DNA from: Fibrobacterota bacterium
Lineage (GTDB): Bacteria > Fibrobacterota > Chitinivibrionia > Chitinivibrionales > FEN-1185
Direction: 5' to 3'
DNA: 64,000 nucleotides
Assembly (NCBI GenBank): GCA_003165595.1
Contig: PLWQ01000034.1
Location: 45,144 to 109,143 of the forward strand
Shown: positions 46,876 through 56,305 of the stretch, in pieces
How positions within the stretch are numbered: the first letter of the stretch is position 1
How the letters are laid out: every line of letters begins with the position of its first letter
Program-made: the position numbers and the translations under genes
The notes under the pieces: generated by a model
What the model was told of the DNA's origin: nothing
Seen by the model: only the letters and a program-made list of their open reading frames with translations
Database searches by the model: none

Positions 46876-48348
46876 ATGCCCTCAAAGTCCGTCGTTGTGA
46901 TCGGTTCCGGCCTGGGCGGCCTTGCCGCAGCCGTTGCGCTCGCGCAAAAGGGCACCGGCGTTACCGTGCTCGAAAAGCAGCCACGACCCGGCGGCTATGC
47001 CACCTCGTTTTCGCGAAAAGGGTATACGTTTGACGTGGCCCTGCACGCGTTGCCCGCTGGCGGACCGGGCGAGCTCTTCGAACGGCTGGTCGCGGGTCTG
47101 GGGCTATCCTCGGACGTCTCCTTTGTGAAACTCGACCGCCCGTGCCGCATCATGATCGGCCCGTTAGCCTATGATATTCCGATGGGGTACGACGCGTTCT
47201 TTGGTGCTTGCGGGAAGTATTTCCCGTTGCAGCGCGCGGGGATCGGCAGGTTTCGGACGTTTCTGATGCGGCATGCGCCGGTATACGCCGATCTCCTGAT
47301 GGGCGAGCGCAGCCGCGCCGGGGTCATTGCCCGGTTTGTTCCAAAGGCGCCCGCGTTTCTAAGGCTCACCGCCCTTTCCACGGAAGCATTCCTTTCCGGA
47401 TTCATTACCGACCCTGTGTGCAAGGCGTTCCTCTACCAGCCCGCACTGTTCCTCGCCCTTCCGATGAACAAGCTTCCGGCAATCAATTTCGTCATGATGT
47501 TTTCCCTGCTTGTCGGGACCGGCATGTACACCATTGCCGGCGGAGGGCAGGCCCTCACCGATGCGCTGGTGAAGCGGCTCGGCGAGCTCGGCGGACAAAT
47601 AGCCGCAAATGAGGAAGCGCTTTCCGTAGAGATCAAGGGCGGCAGGGCCGCGAGCGTGACCACGTCGGCTCAGCGACGGCTGGAAGCCGATGCGGTCGTA
47701 GCTAATGTCAACACGAATGTCCTCGTCGACACCCTGGTGGGGCGACAATACTTCCCGCTTTCGTTCCTATCGCATTTGTCGCATTTGAGGCCGAGCATGC
47801 CCGTTCTCCAGTTGCATGCCGGGCTCACCTGCTCCTGCGAAGAGCTCGGGATTCAACGCACCATCACGGTGGGATTTCCCGGCAGCGACATCGACGCCCT
47901 TGTCGAAAAGCAGAACTCGTCGTTCCTGCCGGAAATCGTTTCGCTGGTCGCCACAAATCTCTCGGGGGCACGCCCCGCAATCAGCGCCGTGTGCAGCGCA
48001 GGAAACACTCCGTGGCAGACGCTTCCCGAAAAGCAATACACCGGCGCAAAGGCCGAAATCACCCGCCATATTCTCGCCAGGCTCGACGGCATGTGCCCGG
48101 GAATCTCCTCCCATTGCGCAGTGGTCGATCTCGCAACGCCCCGCACGTTCAACGCCTATACCGGCAATCCCGGCGGGGCCATTGTCGGATACGATTGCTC
48201 TCTGGGAATGCACCGGCACATGCGCGCGATATCCCGGCTGCCCATGGCAAATATCCATCTCGCCAACGCCTGGTCGGATATGTTCGGCGGATTTTTTTCC
48301 ACGATGCGGTGCGGGATGCGGGCGGCGGAGCGGATTTTGCGCGAGTAG
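46876..48348 (+). CDS. CrtI/RetSat-like FAD-dependent oxidoreductase
   Basis: 490 residues. Dinucleotide motif 'VVVIGSGLGGLAAAVALAQK' at the N-terminus with 'VTVLEKQPRPGGYATSFSRK', and 'LPAINFVMMFSLLVGTGMYT' followed by 'IAGGGQALTDALVKRLGELG'. The end reads 'NIHLANAWSDMFGGFFSTMR', matching the C-terminal FAD motif of phytoene desaturase and carotenoid isomerase (CrtISO/RetSat) families. It may act on a carotenoid or other isoprenoid; no crt cluster is nearby, so the substrate is open. Start at ATG 46876, where the Rossmann fold begins. Confidence 0.82.
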   Translation: MPSKSVVVIGSGLGGLAAAVALAQKGTGVTVLEKQPRPGGYATSFSRKGYTFDVALHALPAGGPGELFERLVAGLGLSSDVSFVKLDRPCRIMIGPLAYDIPMGYDAFFGACGKYFPLQRAGIGRFRTFLMRHAPVYADLLMGERSRAGVIARFVPKAPAFLRLTALSTEAFLSGFITDPVCKAFLYQPALFLALPMNKLPAINFVMMFSLLVGTGMYTIAGGGQALTDALVKRLGELGGQIAANEEALSVEIKGGRAASVTTSAQRRLEADAVVANVNTNVLVDTLVGRQYFPLSFLSHLSHLRPSMPVLQLHAGLTCSCEELGIQRTITVGFPGSDIDALVEKQNSSFLPEIVSLVATNLSGARPAISAVCSAGNTPWQTLPEKQYTGAKAEITRHILARLDGMCPGISSHCAVVDLATPRTFNAYTGNPGGAIVGYDCSLGMHRHMRAISRLPMANIHLANAWSDMFGGFFSTMRCGMRAAERILRE

Positions 48349-48442
48349 GAAATCTTCAGGAGTAGCAGAAGGAAGAGCTGGGCGCCTGCCCACTGTCAAG
48401 ATTTGAGACAGGCTGGACTTCTCCCCACCAAGAGAAAAATCT

Positions 48443-49546
48443 TTAGCTATTCCTTTTCCCCTCAATAAACTCCTCGGTCATCTTATACGCTTCATCGTCG
48501 GAAAACTGCGCGGGCGGATGCTTGCAGAAATACGCGGACGGCGAGTGCAGCGCGCCGCCCAGCCCGCGGAGCAGCGCGAGCTTGCAGCAGCGGACGGCAT
48601 CGATTGCCACGCCCGCCGAGTTCGGCGAGTCTTCCACGCACAGGCGCATCTCCAGGTTCATGGGCACATCGCCAAAGAGCTTGCCTTCCATGCGGATGAA
48701 GCACACCTTCTGGTCGTTTTGCCACGGGACGTAATCGCTTGGTCCGATGTGGATATCCCTTGTGTCAAGTCGCTTCGCGGCAACGGCCTGCACCGCCTCG
48801 GTCTTCGATTCCTTCTTTGAGGCCAGGCGCGTGCGGTTGAGCATGTTGAGAAAATCGGTGTTGCCGCCGGTGTTGAGCTGATAGGTGCGCTCGAGTTTTA
48901 CCCCACGCTTGCGGAAAAGGTCGGTGAGCGTGCGGTGGGTGATGGTGGCGCCGAGCTGGGCCTTGATGTCGTCGCCGATAAGCGGAAGTTTCTTCTCGGC
49001 GAAGCGGCGCGCCCAATCGGGATTGCTCGCGATAAATACCGGCATGTTGTTGACAAAGGCAACTCCGGCCTCGAGCGCGCATTCCGCGTAGAACTGCGTG
49101 GCCCGCTCCGAACCAACGGGCAGGTAATTAAGGAGCATTTCGGCCCGCGTTTCCCGCAGAACGGCCGCCACGGCCTTTGCGTCGGGCTCCTTCTGGCCGG
49201 CGGGAACAAACGTGTACGGTGGGTCGTACTGCTTCATGTGGTCCGAAACGCCGTCCAGTATTCTCCCCATGGAAACAGTAACGCCGCTCGGAGGGATCGT
49301 GGGGCAAAACACGGTTGTGCAATTCGGTTTTTGGAAAATTGCCTCCATGACGTCCCTGCCCACTTTTCTCTTGTCGATATCGAAAGCGGCCACCACCTCA
49401 ATGTCGCCCGGCGTGTATCCGCCGATTTCCCAATGCATGAGGCCGATCGCGTCATCCTGGTTCTTGGCGCTATAATAGTGAATTCCCTGAAGAAGAGAGC
49501 TGGCGCAGTTGCCGAGTCCAATGATGGCTATTCGAATCTTCTCCAT
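48443..49546 (-). CDS. Inositol-3-phosphate synthase
   Basis: 367 residues, the compact prokaryotic MIPS size. 'IRIAIIGLGNCASSLLQGIH' is the NAD-binding start. 'EIGGYTPGDIEVVAAFDIDK', 'ALEAGVAFVNNMPVFIASNP', 'LIGDDIKAQLGATITHRTL', 'LERTYQLNTGGNTDFLNML', 'KKESKTEAV' and 'DYVPWQNDQKVCFIRMEGKL' are family hallmarks. It isomerises glucose-6-phosphate to inositol-3-phosphate, used for inositol lipids or solutes. GGAGG is about 9 bases before the ATG. The dephosphorylating partner could be the IMPase-family gene at 9996. Confidence 0.93.
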   Translation of the reverse strand: MEKIRIAIIGLGNCASSLLQGIHYYSAKNQDDAIGLMHWEIGGYTPGDIEVVAAFDIDKRKVGRDVMEAIFQKPNCTTVFCPTIPPSGVTVSMGRILDGVSDHMKQYDPPYTFVPAGQKEPDAKAVAAVLRETRAEMLLNYLPVGSERATQFYAECALEAGVAFVNNMPVFIASNPDWARRFAEKKLPLIGDDIKAQLGATITHRTLTDLFRKRGVKLERTYQLNTGGNTDFLNMLNRTRLASKKESKTEAVQAVAAKRLDTRDIHIGPSDYVPWQNDQKVCFIRMEGKLFGDVPMNLEMRLCVEDSPNSAGVAIDAVRCCKLALLRGLGGALHSPSAYFCKHPPAQFSDDEAYKMTEEFIEGKRNS

Positions 49547-49563
49547 ACGGAAACTACCTCCAC

Positions 49564-49666
49564 GTTGTGAATCCCAAAGTTTGCGCAGCCCCCGCAGGTT
49601 CGCAACAGCGTCTACTCCTGTAGTGCTGTATGCAGTCGTAGTCGTGGTGCTGCGGGGTTCTTCAAT
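49564..49666 (-). repeat. Dispersed structured repeat, copy A
   Basis: Minus-strand reading begins ATTGAAGAACC and ends GGGATTCACAAC. The core, from CACCACGACTACGACTGCAT through CACTACAGGAGTAG, is almost identical to copy B (57513-57682). Its outer arms read CCCCGCAG and CTGCGGGG, while copy B has CCCCGAAG and CTTCGGGG, so pairing is kept despite the change. It lies between the inositol-phosphate synthase and propeller genes. Confidence 0.8.
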
Positions 49667-49696
49667 ATGGGCAATCTTCCGGCCGCGGTGCTGAGC

Positions 49697-50671
49697 TTAG
49701 TACGGGTACGGATTATCGAGTTTGAGTACGCCGGTTTCCATGCCGAACCAGAGATTTCCCTTCTCGTCTTTGTGCATCTGCGACACCTGCGCTGCGGTAA
49801 TGCCGATCTTCTGCGCGTCGGAAATCCATTCTTCGCCGTTGAATTTCATGAGCCCCGACGCCGTGGCGATCCATATTCTGCTCTGGGAATCTGCCATGAT
49901 CGCAATCACGCCGTCGCCGACGTCCATGAATACCTTCCAGGATTTTCCGTCAAAGGAATTCATGTCCTTTTCTCCTACCGCGGCCCAGATGGTGTTGGCG
50001 CGGCCGTCGTACGCGAGCGCCTTTGTGTCGTTCCAGCTGAGTCCGCTCTTCATATTGTAGGTGGTCCACTTCGAGCCGTCGAAGCTCGAAATTCCCTTGT
50101 TGGTCCCGAACCAGACCGAGCCCGCCTCCCCTATTACGATGTCGTGAACCTTGTCGCCGGCAAGGCCGTCTTTCGTTCCATACACCGTCCACGATCCGCC
50201 CTGCAACAGGGAAACACCATTGTCGGTTGCGACCCACAGCTTGCCGCCCTTTGCGGGAAGGACCCTGTTGACGGTGTTGTCGGAAAGCCCATTCTCCTTG
50301 GTAAACAGCTTAAACGAATCCTTTGTCCGCATGGCAAGCCCGGACTTGGTTCCCACCCAGACGACGCCGGCATAGTCCACCGCGATGCAGGTGGCGTCGG
50401 CCGCGGGGATGCCGCCCAGGTCTTTATAGGTTTGCATGTCGCTCTTCTTGCCGCTTCCCAGATTGAGATAGGTGATGCCGCCTTCGGTAACCGACCAGAT
50501 TCCGTTGTTACCTAATGCGAATCCCCTCACCGCGCCGCCGGTCTGAAAAATCTTCCATTCGGCGCCGGTTTCGTAGGACATCGAGTCGACTTTTGTTTCG
50601 TGCTTCTGGCTGCCGGCCGCAACCGAAGCGGCGGCGATCGCAAGCATGAACGTAACCGTGGACATCTTCAT
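49697..50671 (-). CDS. Secreted beta-propeller protein (Reg_prop-like repeats)
   Basis: 324 residues with signal peptide (TVTFMLAIAAASVAAG). At least six repeats of ~40 residues share the pattern 'D-x-x-G-x-x-W-V/F-G-T-x-x-G-L/I', for example 'AGVVWVGTKSGLAMR', 'GGKLWVATDNGVSLL', 'AGSVWFGTNKGISSF', 'QSRIWIATASGLMKF' and 'KGNLWFGMETGVLKL'. This is the Reg_prop repeat of periplasmic sensor propellers, here without histidine kinase. Likely a secreted binding protein of unknown ligand. Confidence 0.82.
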   Translation of the reverse strand: MKMSTVTFMLAIAAASVAAGSQKHETKVDSMSYETGAEWKIFQTGGAVRGFALGNNGIWSVTEGGITYLNLGSGKKSDMQTYKDLGGIPAADATCIAVDYAGVVWVGTKSGLAMRTKDSFKLFTKENGLSDNTVNRVLPAKGGKLWVATDNGVSLLQGGSWTVYGTKDGLAGDKVHDIVIGEAGSVWFGTNKGISSFDGSKWTTYNMKSGLSWNDTKALAYDGRANTIWAAVGEKDMNSFDGKSWKVFMDVGDGVIAIMADSQSRIWIATASGLMKFNGEEWISDAQKIGITAAQVSQMHKDEKGNLWFGMETGVLKLDNPYPY

Positions 50672-50798
50672 ACAAAGCTCCTTGTTGTGGAGATTCAGAT
50701 TCTAAAAAAACAATATCCTGAGTCCAAAAGCAAGAAAATGCGTTTGTTTCCGTCGCAGGCGATCCCGCAAGCGCCCGTTGCTCAAGCATCCAATGCCG

Positions 50799-53009
50799 CT
50801 AATCGATGGGCCGTTGCGCCAGGAATGTCCTGTAGGTCCAGTAATTCGCCAGAACCTTCTTCACATACCCGCGCGTCTCGGTGTACCCGATATCCTCGAT
50901 GAAAAGATCGAAGGTTTTCCGTTTGTTCTTTGCGTACCATTCCGCAGCCTTGGGCGGGCCGCCGTTGTAGCTTGCCAGGGCCAACACCGTGTTCCCCTTG
51001 AATTGGTTGAGCAGTTGCCGCAAGTAAAAGGATCCGTACCTGATGTTCGTTGCGGGATTAAGCAGCGAGTCCGCGGAAAAGGATTCGCCGAGCTTCTGGG
51101 CAATGGCCCTGCCCGTAAACGGCATTATCTGCATAAGGCCCACGGCGCCCGACCTCGACAAGGCCTCAGGGTCGAACACGCTTTCCTGGCGCATCACCGC
51201 AAGCACCAGGTAGGGGTCCACCGAGCTTCTGCGACCTTCGGAGGCAACGCACTCCGGAAACGGCGTGGGATACAACAGTTCATACAGCGGAAGCGGCATC
51301 CGCGCGCGGCGGTCGGCCGGAATCCGCCACAGCAGCTTGCGCCCGGCGCGAAACGACGACGTCGGATCGTTCCCGTATTTGTAAAGAAATGCCACATCGA
51401 ATTGCAGGCCGAGATTCGAAGTGTACCGCGCATCCAGTCCTTCAAAAAACCTGCCCGCCTGGCTCGTGAGACCGCAGATTGCCAGAAAGCCGCCCCTTGT
51501 GTACGACAGGCTGTCTTCTTTCGACAGCGGCTGACGCGGCTGAGGAGAAACCGAATCGATCCATGCTCTCGTGGCGTCAATGCCAATGGACGAATCGATC
51601 GTGGGAAAGCATGCGGTATCGGCCGAGAGCCTGAGCACCTCCCGCGCCCTGAATGCGTAGAAATCCGTCGGCGCGGTCCGGACAACGGCGCAGAACGCCT
51701 CGGTCGCATCCTGAGTCTTTCCCATCGCCAAGAGACATTTTCCTTTCCAATACAGCGCTCCGCCCGTGAGCCCGGATTCTTCAAATATCCGCGGGAATGA
51801 CGAGAAAGTGGAACAGGCGCGGGCATATCTGCCGACCTTGTACCAGCACAGTCCCTTGCGAAAATATGCTTCGTCGCAACGGGAGGAGGCCCTTTTGAGC
51901 ACGGAAAGTTTCTGATAGAGGCTTACCGCCTTTTCGAAATGCTCGTCTTCTTCCTGCTTCCATGCAAGATGCCAGTAAACATCGGGCGCGTTCTGGTGCT
52001 TGGGGTACAGCTTGATAAAACGGCCGTACCATTGTTCGGCTGCCGAATCGTTGCCGAGCGTCCGGTTCGACCGGGCAAGCGCAAGCACGACGTCGGGCAA
52101 CGGCCCGTATTTCTTTTCGTACTCCATGAGCGTCTTGGCCGCAGCGCCGTACCGTCCGCACGAGTAAGAAACGAGGCCGCCCAGGAGCGTTATTTCCTTT
52201 TTGGAAACAGCGCTCGCAAGGTCCTTGCGGCTTTCGGCCCGCGAAAGAAAAGTATCGGCGATCGGGAAGTCCCTGCATGCCTGCGCCGCCTTGGCCAACC
52301 TGAAAAGAAGGATCGAGGAAAAAGCCGTATCGGGCGGCCTGCGCGCCGCTACCAGATCCACGATCCTGGAATTCTTTTTCGTCGCCGTGGTGTCGACCTC
52401 ACGCAACAGCGCGCTATCGGCCGCCAGCCACTGGCCCGACTTCATGAGCGAGTCGATTCTCGGCGTGATCGAGTCGGTGGTCTGATCGAGAAGAAACTTT
52501 TTTTCCGCCGCGAGCGCGGCAAGCTCCGGGAACGACGCAGACAGTTCCGGATGCGCCTTGACAAGGGCATACATCTTTCTCGAAATCTCTTGGAGCACGG
52601 GAGGCGGCAGCGAGTCGCGCCGCGCCGACAAGTATGCCGTGGCCGCCTCGGAGGGCCGCGCGCGCGCGGTTTCCACGTCGCCCACAAGGTCCAGCGCGAC
52701 ACCGCGCAGAAGCGACGAATCCGCAACGCAGCATTTGAAGTGCGTTACGGCCCGCTCGTAGTCCAGACAGTTGAAGAAGGCGACCCCCTGTTTGAAGTGC
52801 CAGAAGATGGAATCGGACACGGTGGAATCACAGGCAAGCGCCGTGAGCGCGGCGCGGCAATCCCCTTTGATAAGACCGCTCGTGCCGGAGGTGTCGATGA
52901 GCGGAAGGGCTCGAGGCGAAAGGACGGCTGTGAGCACCAATGTCACAACGATTCGCGCTGCCGCGTTCCGGAAGGGTTGGCATATCTGTAGAACATTTCC
53001 CGCATGCAC
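50799..53009 (-). CDS. Slt70-like soluble lytic transglycosylase with TPR superhelix
   Basis: 736 residues. Signal peptide (IVVTLVLTAVLSPRALP), then ~530 residues of helical repeats ('FWHFKQGVAFFNCLDYERAV', 'HFEKAVSLYQKLSVLKRASS', 'YFRKGLCWYKVGRYARACST'). The C-terminal SLT domain carries the catalytic Glu609 in 'LAVMRQESVFDPEALSRSGA', 'GLMQIMPFTGRAIA', 'NIRYGSFYLRQLL' and 'ALASYNGGPPKA'. It cleaves glycan strands of peptidoglycan in the periplasm, forming anhydro ends, and fits next to the cell-wall theme of the window. Confidence 0.9.
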   Translation of the reverse strand: MHAGNVLQICQPFRNAAARIVVTLVLTAVLSPRALPLIDTSGTSGLIKGDCRAALTALACDSTVSDSIFWHFKQGVAFFNCLDYERAVTHFKCCVADSSLLRGVALDLVGDVETARARPSEAATAYLSARRDSLPPPVLQEISRKMYALVKAHPELSASFPELAALAAEKKFLLDQTTDSITPRIDSLMKSGQWLAADSALLREVDTTATKKNSRIVDLVAARRPPDTAFSSILLFRLAKAAQACRDFPIADTFLSRAESRKDLASAVSKKEITLLGGLVSYSCGRYGAAAKTLMEYEKKYGPLPDVVLALARSNRTLGNDSAAEQWYGRFIKLYPKHQNAPDVYWHLAWKQEEDEHFEKAVSLYQKLSVLKRASSRCDEAYFRKGLCWYKVGRYARACSTFSSFPRIFEESGLTGGALYWKGKCLLAMGKTQDATEAFCAVVRTAPTDFYAFRAREVLRLSADTACFPTIDSSIGIDATRAWIDSVSPQPRQPLSKEDSLSYTRGGFLAICGLTSQAGRFFEGLDARYTSNLGLQFDVAFLYKYGNDPTSSFRAGRKLLWRIPADRRARMPLPLYELLYPTPFPECVASEGRRSSVDPYLVLAVMRQESVFDPEALSRSGAVGLMQIMPFTGRAIAQKLGESFSADSLLNPATNIRYGSFYLRQLLNQFKGNTVLALASYNGGPPKAAEWYAKNKRKTFDLFIEDIGYTETRGYVKKVLANYWTYRTFLAQRPID

Positions 53010-53051
53010 GCTGCTCTGGCTCCCTGCATTCCCCCGTTAACCGACACATCC

Positions 53052-53083
53052 TCAACTTTTCAACTCTTCAACTTCTCAACTTC
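53052..53083. repeat. Octamer tandem repeat (TCAACTTY-like)
   Basis: Four consecutive eight-base units: TCAACTTT, TCAACTCT, TCAACTTC, TCAACTTC. It lies just past the 3' end of the fabG-like gene and before the transglycosylase gene. Similar in look to the heptamer tract at 16256-16359. Confidence 0.7.
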
Positions 53084-53087
53084 TTTA

Positions 53088-53846
53088 TCACATGTAAATC
53101 CCGCCGTTTACGCCGATCACCTGGCCCGTGATGTAGCTTGCGTCCTTCGATGCAAGAAACGAAACCACCGACGCGACCTCCTCGGGCCTTCCCACCCGCG
53201 CCATGGGAATCCTCTGCACGAGCTCCTTTGTCGCAATCGCCGCGGTCATGTCGGTCTCGATGAACCCCGGCGTCACCGCGTTGACCAGAACGTTACGTTT
53301 TGCGCATTCGAGGGCCAGAGCCTTCACCGCGCCGATGAGGCCCGCCTTGGCCGCCGCGTAATTCACCTGGCCCGGCAGCCCGCTTTCACCCGAGGTGGAG
53401 GAAATCACGATGATGCGGCCCCGGCGATTGAGCACCATCTGCTTTACAACCGGCTTAACCACTGCGTGGAAGCTGAGCAGGTCGGTGGCCAGCACGGTAT
53501 CCCAGTGTTCTTCGGTCATGAAGATAAGAAGTTCGTCGTGGCGGATTCCCGCGCACAGCACCAGCGCGTGAACCGACGGGTGCCGTGCGAGCAGGTCGTT
53601 CATTGCTTTACTTGCGGAAGCCCTGTCGGAAACGTCGAATTGGCACAACTCGGCCGATCCGCCCGCGTTCCGGATGCGGTCGAGCGTGGCCTCGGCCTCC
53701 GCGACATTTGCGCGGAAGTTAATGACGACATGATACCCCTCGGCGGCCAGCCGTTCGGATATCGCCCGGCCGATACCCCTGCTGCCGCCGGTGACGATGG
53801 CGGTTCTTTTCTGAACAGAACCCGTATTTGTCTCAGTTTCGGTCAT
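53088..53846 (-). CDS. 3-oxoacyl-ACP reductase FabG-like SDR
   Basis: 252 residues. 'TAIVTGGSRGIGRAISERLA' (TGxxxGIG), 'LVLCAGIRHDELL' (NAG-like), 'IIVISSTSGESGLPGQVNYA' (catalytic Ser), 'YAAAK' (YxxxK), and 'VNAVTPGFIETDMTA' and 'YITGQVIGVNGGIYM', typical of FabG. It reduces 3-ketoacyl-ACP with NADPH in fatty-acid synthesis, but paralogs act on other ketones, and no other fab gene is adjacent. AAGGA 8 bases before ATG 53846 sets the start. Confidence 0.85.
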   Translation of the reverse strand: MTETETNTGSVQKRTAIVTGGSRGIGRAISERLAAEGYHVVINFRANVAEAEATLDRIRNAGGSAELCQFDVSDRASASKAMNDLLARHPSVHALVLCAGIRHDELLIFMTEEHWDTVLATDLLSFHAVVKPVVKQMVLNRRGRIIVISSTSGESGLPGQVNYAAAKAGLIGAVKALALECAKRNVLVNAVTPGFIETDMTAAIATKELVQRIPMARVGRPEEVASVVSFLASKDASYITGQVIGVNGGIYM

Positions 53847-54032
53847 AGAAAGCGTCCTTTTCGGTTGTTCATAAAATACATGTTCGCCCGCCATTGATTG
53901 CTTGGACGCGCGTCAATGTTTACAAACTGGAGGAACGGTTATGGTGCGCGCTCTTTTCCGATTGCGCGACACAATGTATTTTTCTTGTTGGTTTGAGCGG
54001 ACACGAATTCTTTGACCAAAGGAAAAACCGTC

Positions 54033-55352
54033 ATGAAAAAGCGCTTATCGAATCCGGCGCCGGTGCCCACGAAGACCGCATTTCTCCTTATTGACGGAAA
54101 GCGAATTGAGCTGCCCGTTATCGAGGGTACCGAAGGCCAGAAGGGCGTCGACATCACCGGACTGCGCTCCGGAAACGGCTACCTCACTTTCGACAACGGG
54201 TTCGCAAACACCTCCTCGACCCTGTCGAGCATAACCTTTGTGGACGGCGAGAAAAGCATTCTCCGCTATCGCGGCTACAACATCGAAGACCTGGTGGAGA
54301 ACTGCACGTTTGTGGAGGTCGCATATCTCCTCGTGCAGGGCAAGCTGCCCACGGCATCGGAGCTCAAAAAATTCTCCGGCTATCTTAACCAGCACTCCAT
54401 GATTCACGAGGACATGCACCATTTCTTTACCGGGTTCCCGCCAAACTCGCACCCCATGGCGATATTGTCCGCAATGGTAACGTCGCTCTCGAGTTTTTAT
54501 CCCTATCTCGGTTACGACGATCCGAGCTTCGAAATCACCGAGGCGCGCCTGCTGTCCAAGGTGCGGACCATCGCCGCGTTTTCCTACAAGAAATCGCGGG
54601 GCGAACCGGTGGTGTATCCTCGCTATGACCTTTCCTATTGCGCCAATTTCCTCAACATGATGTTTTCGTCGCCGGTTGCCGAGTACGAAATCAATCCCGA
54701 TCTCGTCAAGGTCCTCAACCAGCTCCTTATTCTTCATGCCGACCACGAGCAGAACTGTTCCACCTCGGCCGTCAAGCTTGTGGCGAGTACAGGGGTCAAC
54801 CTGTATGCCGCGATCTCGGCCGGCATATCGGCGCTCTGGGGCCCGTTTCACGGCGGCGCCAATCAGGCCGTGATCGAGATGCTTGACACAATAAGAAAAG
54901 ACCGGAAGAACATCAAGAAGTATCTCGAAAAGGCAAAGAACAAGAAAGACAAGTTCAAGCTCATGGGTTTCGGCCATGCCGTGTACAAGAACTACGACCC
55001 GCGCGCCAAGCTGGTAAAGAAGATTTGCCACGACCTTCTGCCGCGCCTCAACGTGGTGGACCCGCTTCTCGATCTTGCCATGGAGCTTGAGACCGCCGCG
55101 CTTGCCGACGAATACTTCATCGAGCGGAAACTGTATCCGAACGTGGATTTCTATTCGGGTATCATTTATCGCGCTATGGGCATCCCCACCAACATGCTCA
55201 CGGTGATGTTCACAATAGGGAGATTGCCCGGGTGGATCGCGCACTGGAAGGAAACCATGGAGAACGAGAAGGGCAAGATCTGGCGGCCGAGGCAGATTTA
55301 TATCGGCCCGCAGCGGAGAGAGTTCGTGCCGATTGACAGAAGAATGAAATAA
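54033..55352 (+). CDS. gltA: Citrate synthase
   Basis: 439 residues. 'GYLTFDNGFANTSSTLSSIT', 'ILRYRGYNIEDLVENCTFVE', 'HADHEQNCSTSAVKLVASTG', catalytic His in 'WGPFHGGANQAV', 'MGFGHAVYKNYDPRA' (second His) and the catalytic Asp in 'YPNVDFYSGIIYRAMGIP'. The order and length match type II (hexameric) citrate synthase, which condenses oxaloacetate and acetyl-CoA. AAAGGA 8-9 bases before ATG 54033 supports this start over the ATG-like codon at 54012. A terminator-like hairpin follows at 55421. Confidence 0.95.
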   Translation: MKKRLSNPAPVPTKTAFLLIDGKRIELPVIEGTEGQKGVDITGLRSGNGYLTFDNGFANTSSTLSSITFVDGEKSILRYRGYNIEDLVENCTFVEVAYLLVQGKLPTASELKKFSGYLNQHSMIHEDMHHFFTGFPPNSHPMAILSAMVTSLSSFYPYLGYDDPSFEITEARLLSKVRTIAAFSYKKSRGEPVVYPRYDLSYCANFLNMMFSSPVAEYEINPDLVKVLNQLLILHADHEQNCSTSAVKLVASTGVNLYAAISAGISALWGPFHGGANQAVIEMLDTIRKDRKNIKKYLEKAKNKKDKFKLMGFGHAVYKNYDPRAKLVKKICHDLLPRLNVVDPLLDLAMELETAALADEYFIERKLYPNVDFYSGIIYRAMGIPTNMLTVMFTIGRLPGWIAHWKETMENEKGKIWRPRQIYIGPQRREFVPIDRRMK

Positions 55353-55420
55353 TCTCAATACATTTTGGTGGGGAGAAGTATCTCCCCTGGGGTGCAGCTG
55401 CCGGCACGTATTATTTGTAG

Positions 55421-55446
55421 GGGCGCGATATGTCGCGCCCGCATTT
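55421..55446 (+). terminator. Hairpin after gltA
   Basis: GGGCGCGA-TATG-TCGCGCCC forms a perfect 8-base stem, followed by GCATTTTT. It lies 70 bases downstream of the citrate synthase stop. A rho-independent terminator is likely, although such GGGGCGCGA hairpins can also be dispersed repeats. Confidence 0.55.
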
Positions 55447-55557
55447 TTGATTGTACCGGCGATCTGCACCCACACCCCTCTCTGGGTAGCCCCCTTCAGA
55501 GAATAGTGAGAATCAGAAACTTGGGCTGGGGGGCACCTCTAAGCAATTGTGAAAACC

Positions 55558-56106
55558 ATGAACGAAAGAACATTTGTCGGCAACATCGCGCGCCTCCGGC
55601 GGCCGGAGCGGATCGCGGCGCTGGAAGTGCCGCGCGTGCTTGACTTTTGCATGGACGGGGCAAATCCGGCGTCGGTTCTGGACCTGGGATGCGGCAGCGG
55701 CATATTTTCCGAGGCGTTTTGCGCCAGGGGTCTTTTTTGCGCAGGCGTTGATTTCAACGCGGCCATGCTCCTGGCCACTCGCGATTTCGTTCCGCTCTCC
55801 CATCTTGCTCAGGCAGTGTCGGACCTTCTACCCTTTTCAAATGCGTCCTTCGACCTCGTCTTTATGGCCCATCTGCTGCACGAGGTTGACAATCCGGCCA
55901 TCACGCTTCGGGAATGCCGCCGTGTTGCGCGACGGAGAATCGCGGTGCTCGAATGGCCGTACCGGCAGGAAGAACTGGGGCCGCCGCTTGCGCACCGGCT
56001 GAGCCCGGAGAAAATTGCGGCAGCGGTATCGGAGGCAGGACTGGCAAGAGTGAGGCCTGTTGTTCTCAAGGCGATGTCGTTGTATTTGATTGACGTGGGA
56101 GAGTGA
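55558..56106 (+). CDS. Class I SAM-dependent methyltransferase
   Basis: 182 residues. Motif I 'VLDLGCGSGIFSEAFCARGL', 'GVDFNAAMLLATRDF', 'LPFSNASFDLVFMAHLLHEV' (motif with DLVF) and 'LRECRRVARRRIAVLEWPYR'. It belongs to the Methyltransf_11/25 group; substrate unknown. An in-frame GTG at 55549 is the alternative start. The 199 bases after it contain only a hairpin-like CCCCCTGAGGGGG and no gene I can support. Confidence 0.8.
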   Translation: MNERTFVGNIARLRRPERIAALEVPRVLDFCMDGANPASVLDLGCGSGIFSEAFCARGLFCAGVDFNAAMLLATRDFVPLSHLAQAVSDLLPFSNASFDLVFMAHLLHEVDNPAITLRECRRVARRRIAVLEWPYRQEELGPPLAHRLSPEKIAAAVSEAGLARVRPVVLKAMSLYLIDVGE

Positions 56107-56305
56107 GACTTCCCCATTCGTTCGCCCCCCGACCGGAAGCAGAGGTTCAAGGCGCGCTTCCCGCACTCGCCTGCCCCCTGGCCCCCTGAGGGGGGATGGG
56201 CAATGCTGTTTGCTGGAATACCTGGTTTTCACTGGTCGGCCGCGGCGCTCACTTTAGGAAATGGAGGGATTCGGTATAAGCCTGGGGGTGGCCTTGCGAG
56301 AAAGA

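Noticed and set aside
54045-55475. 476-residue minus-strand frame opposite citrate synthase
   Set aside because: Antisense to an intact citrate synthase; no domain.
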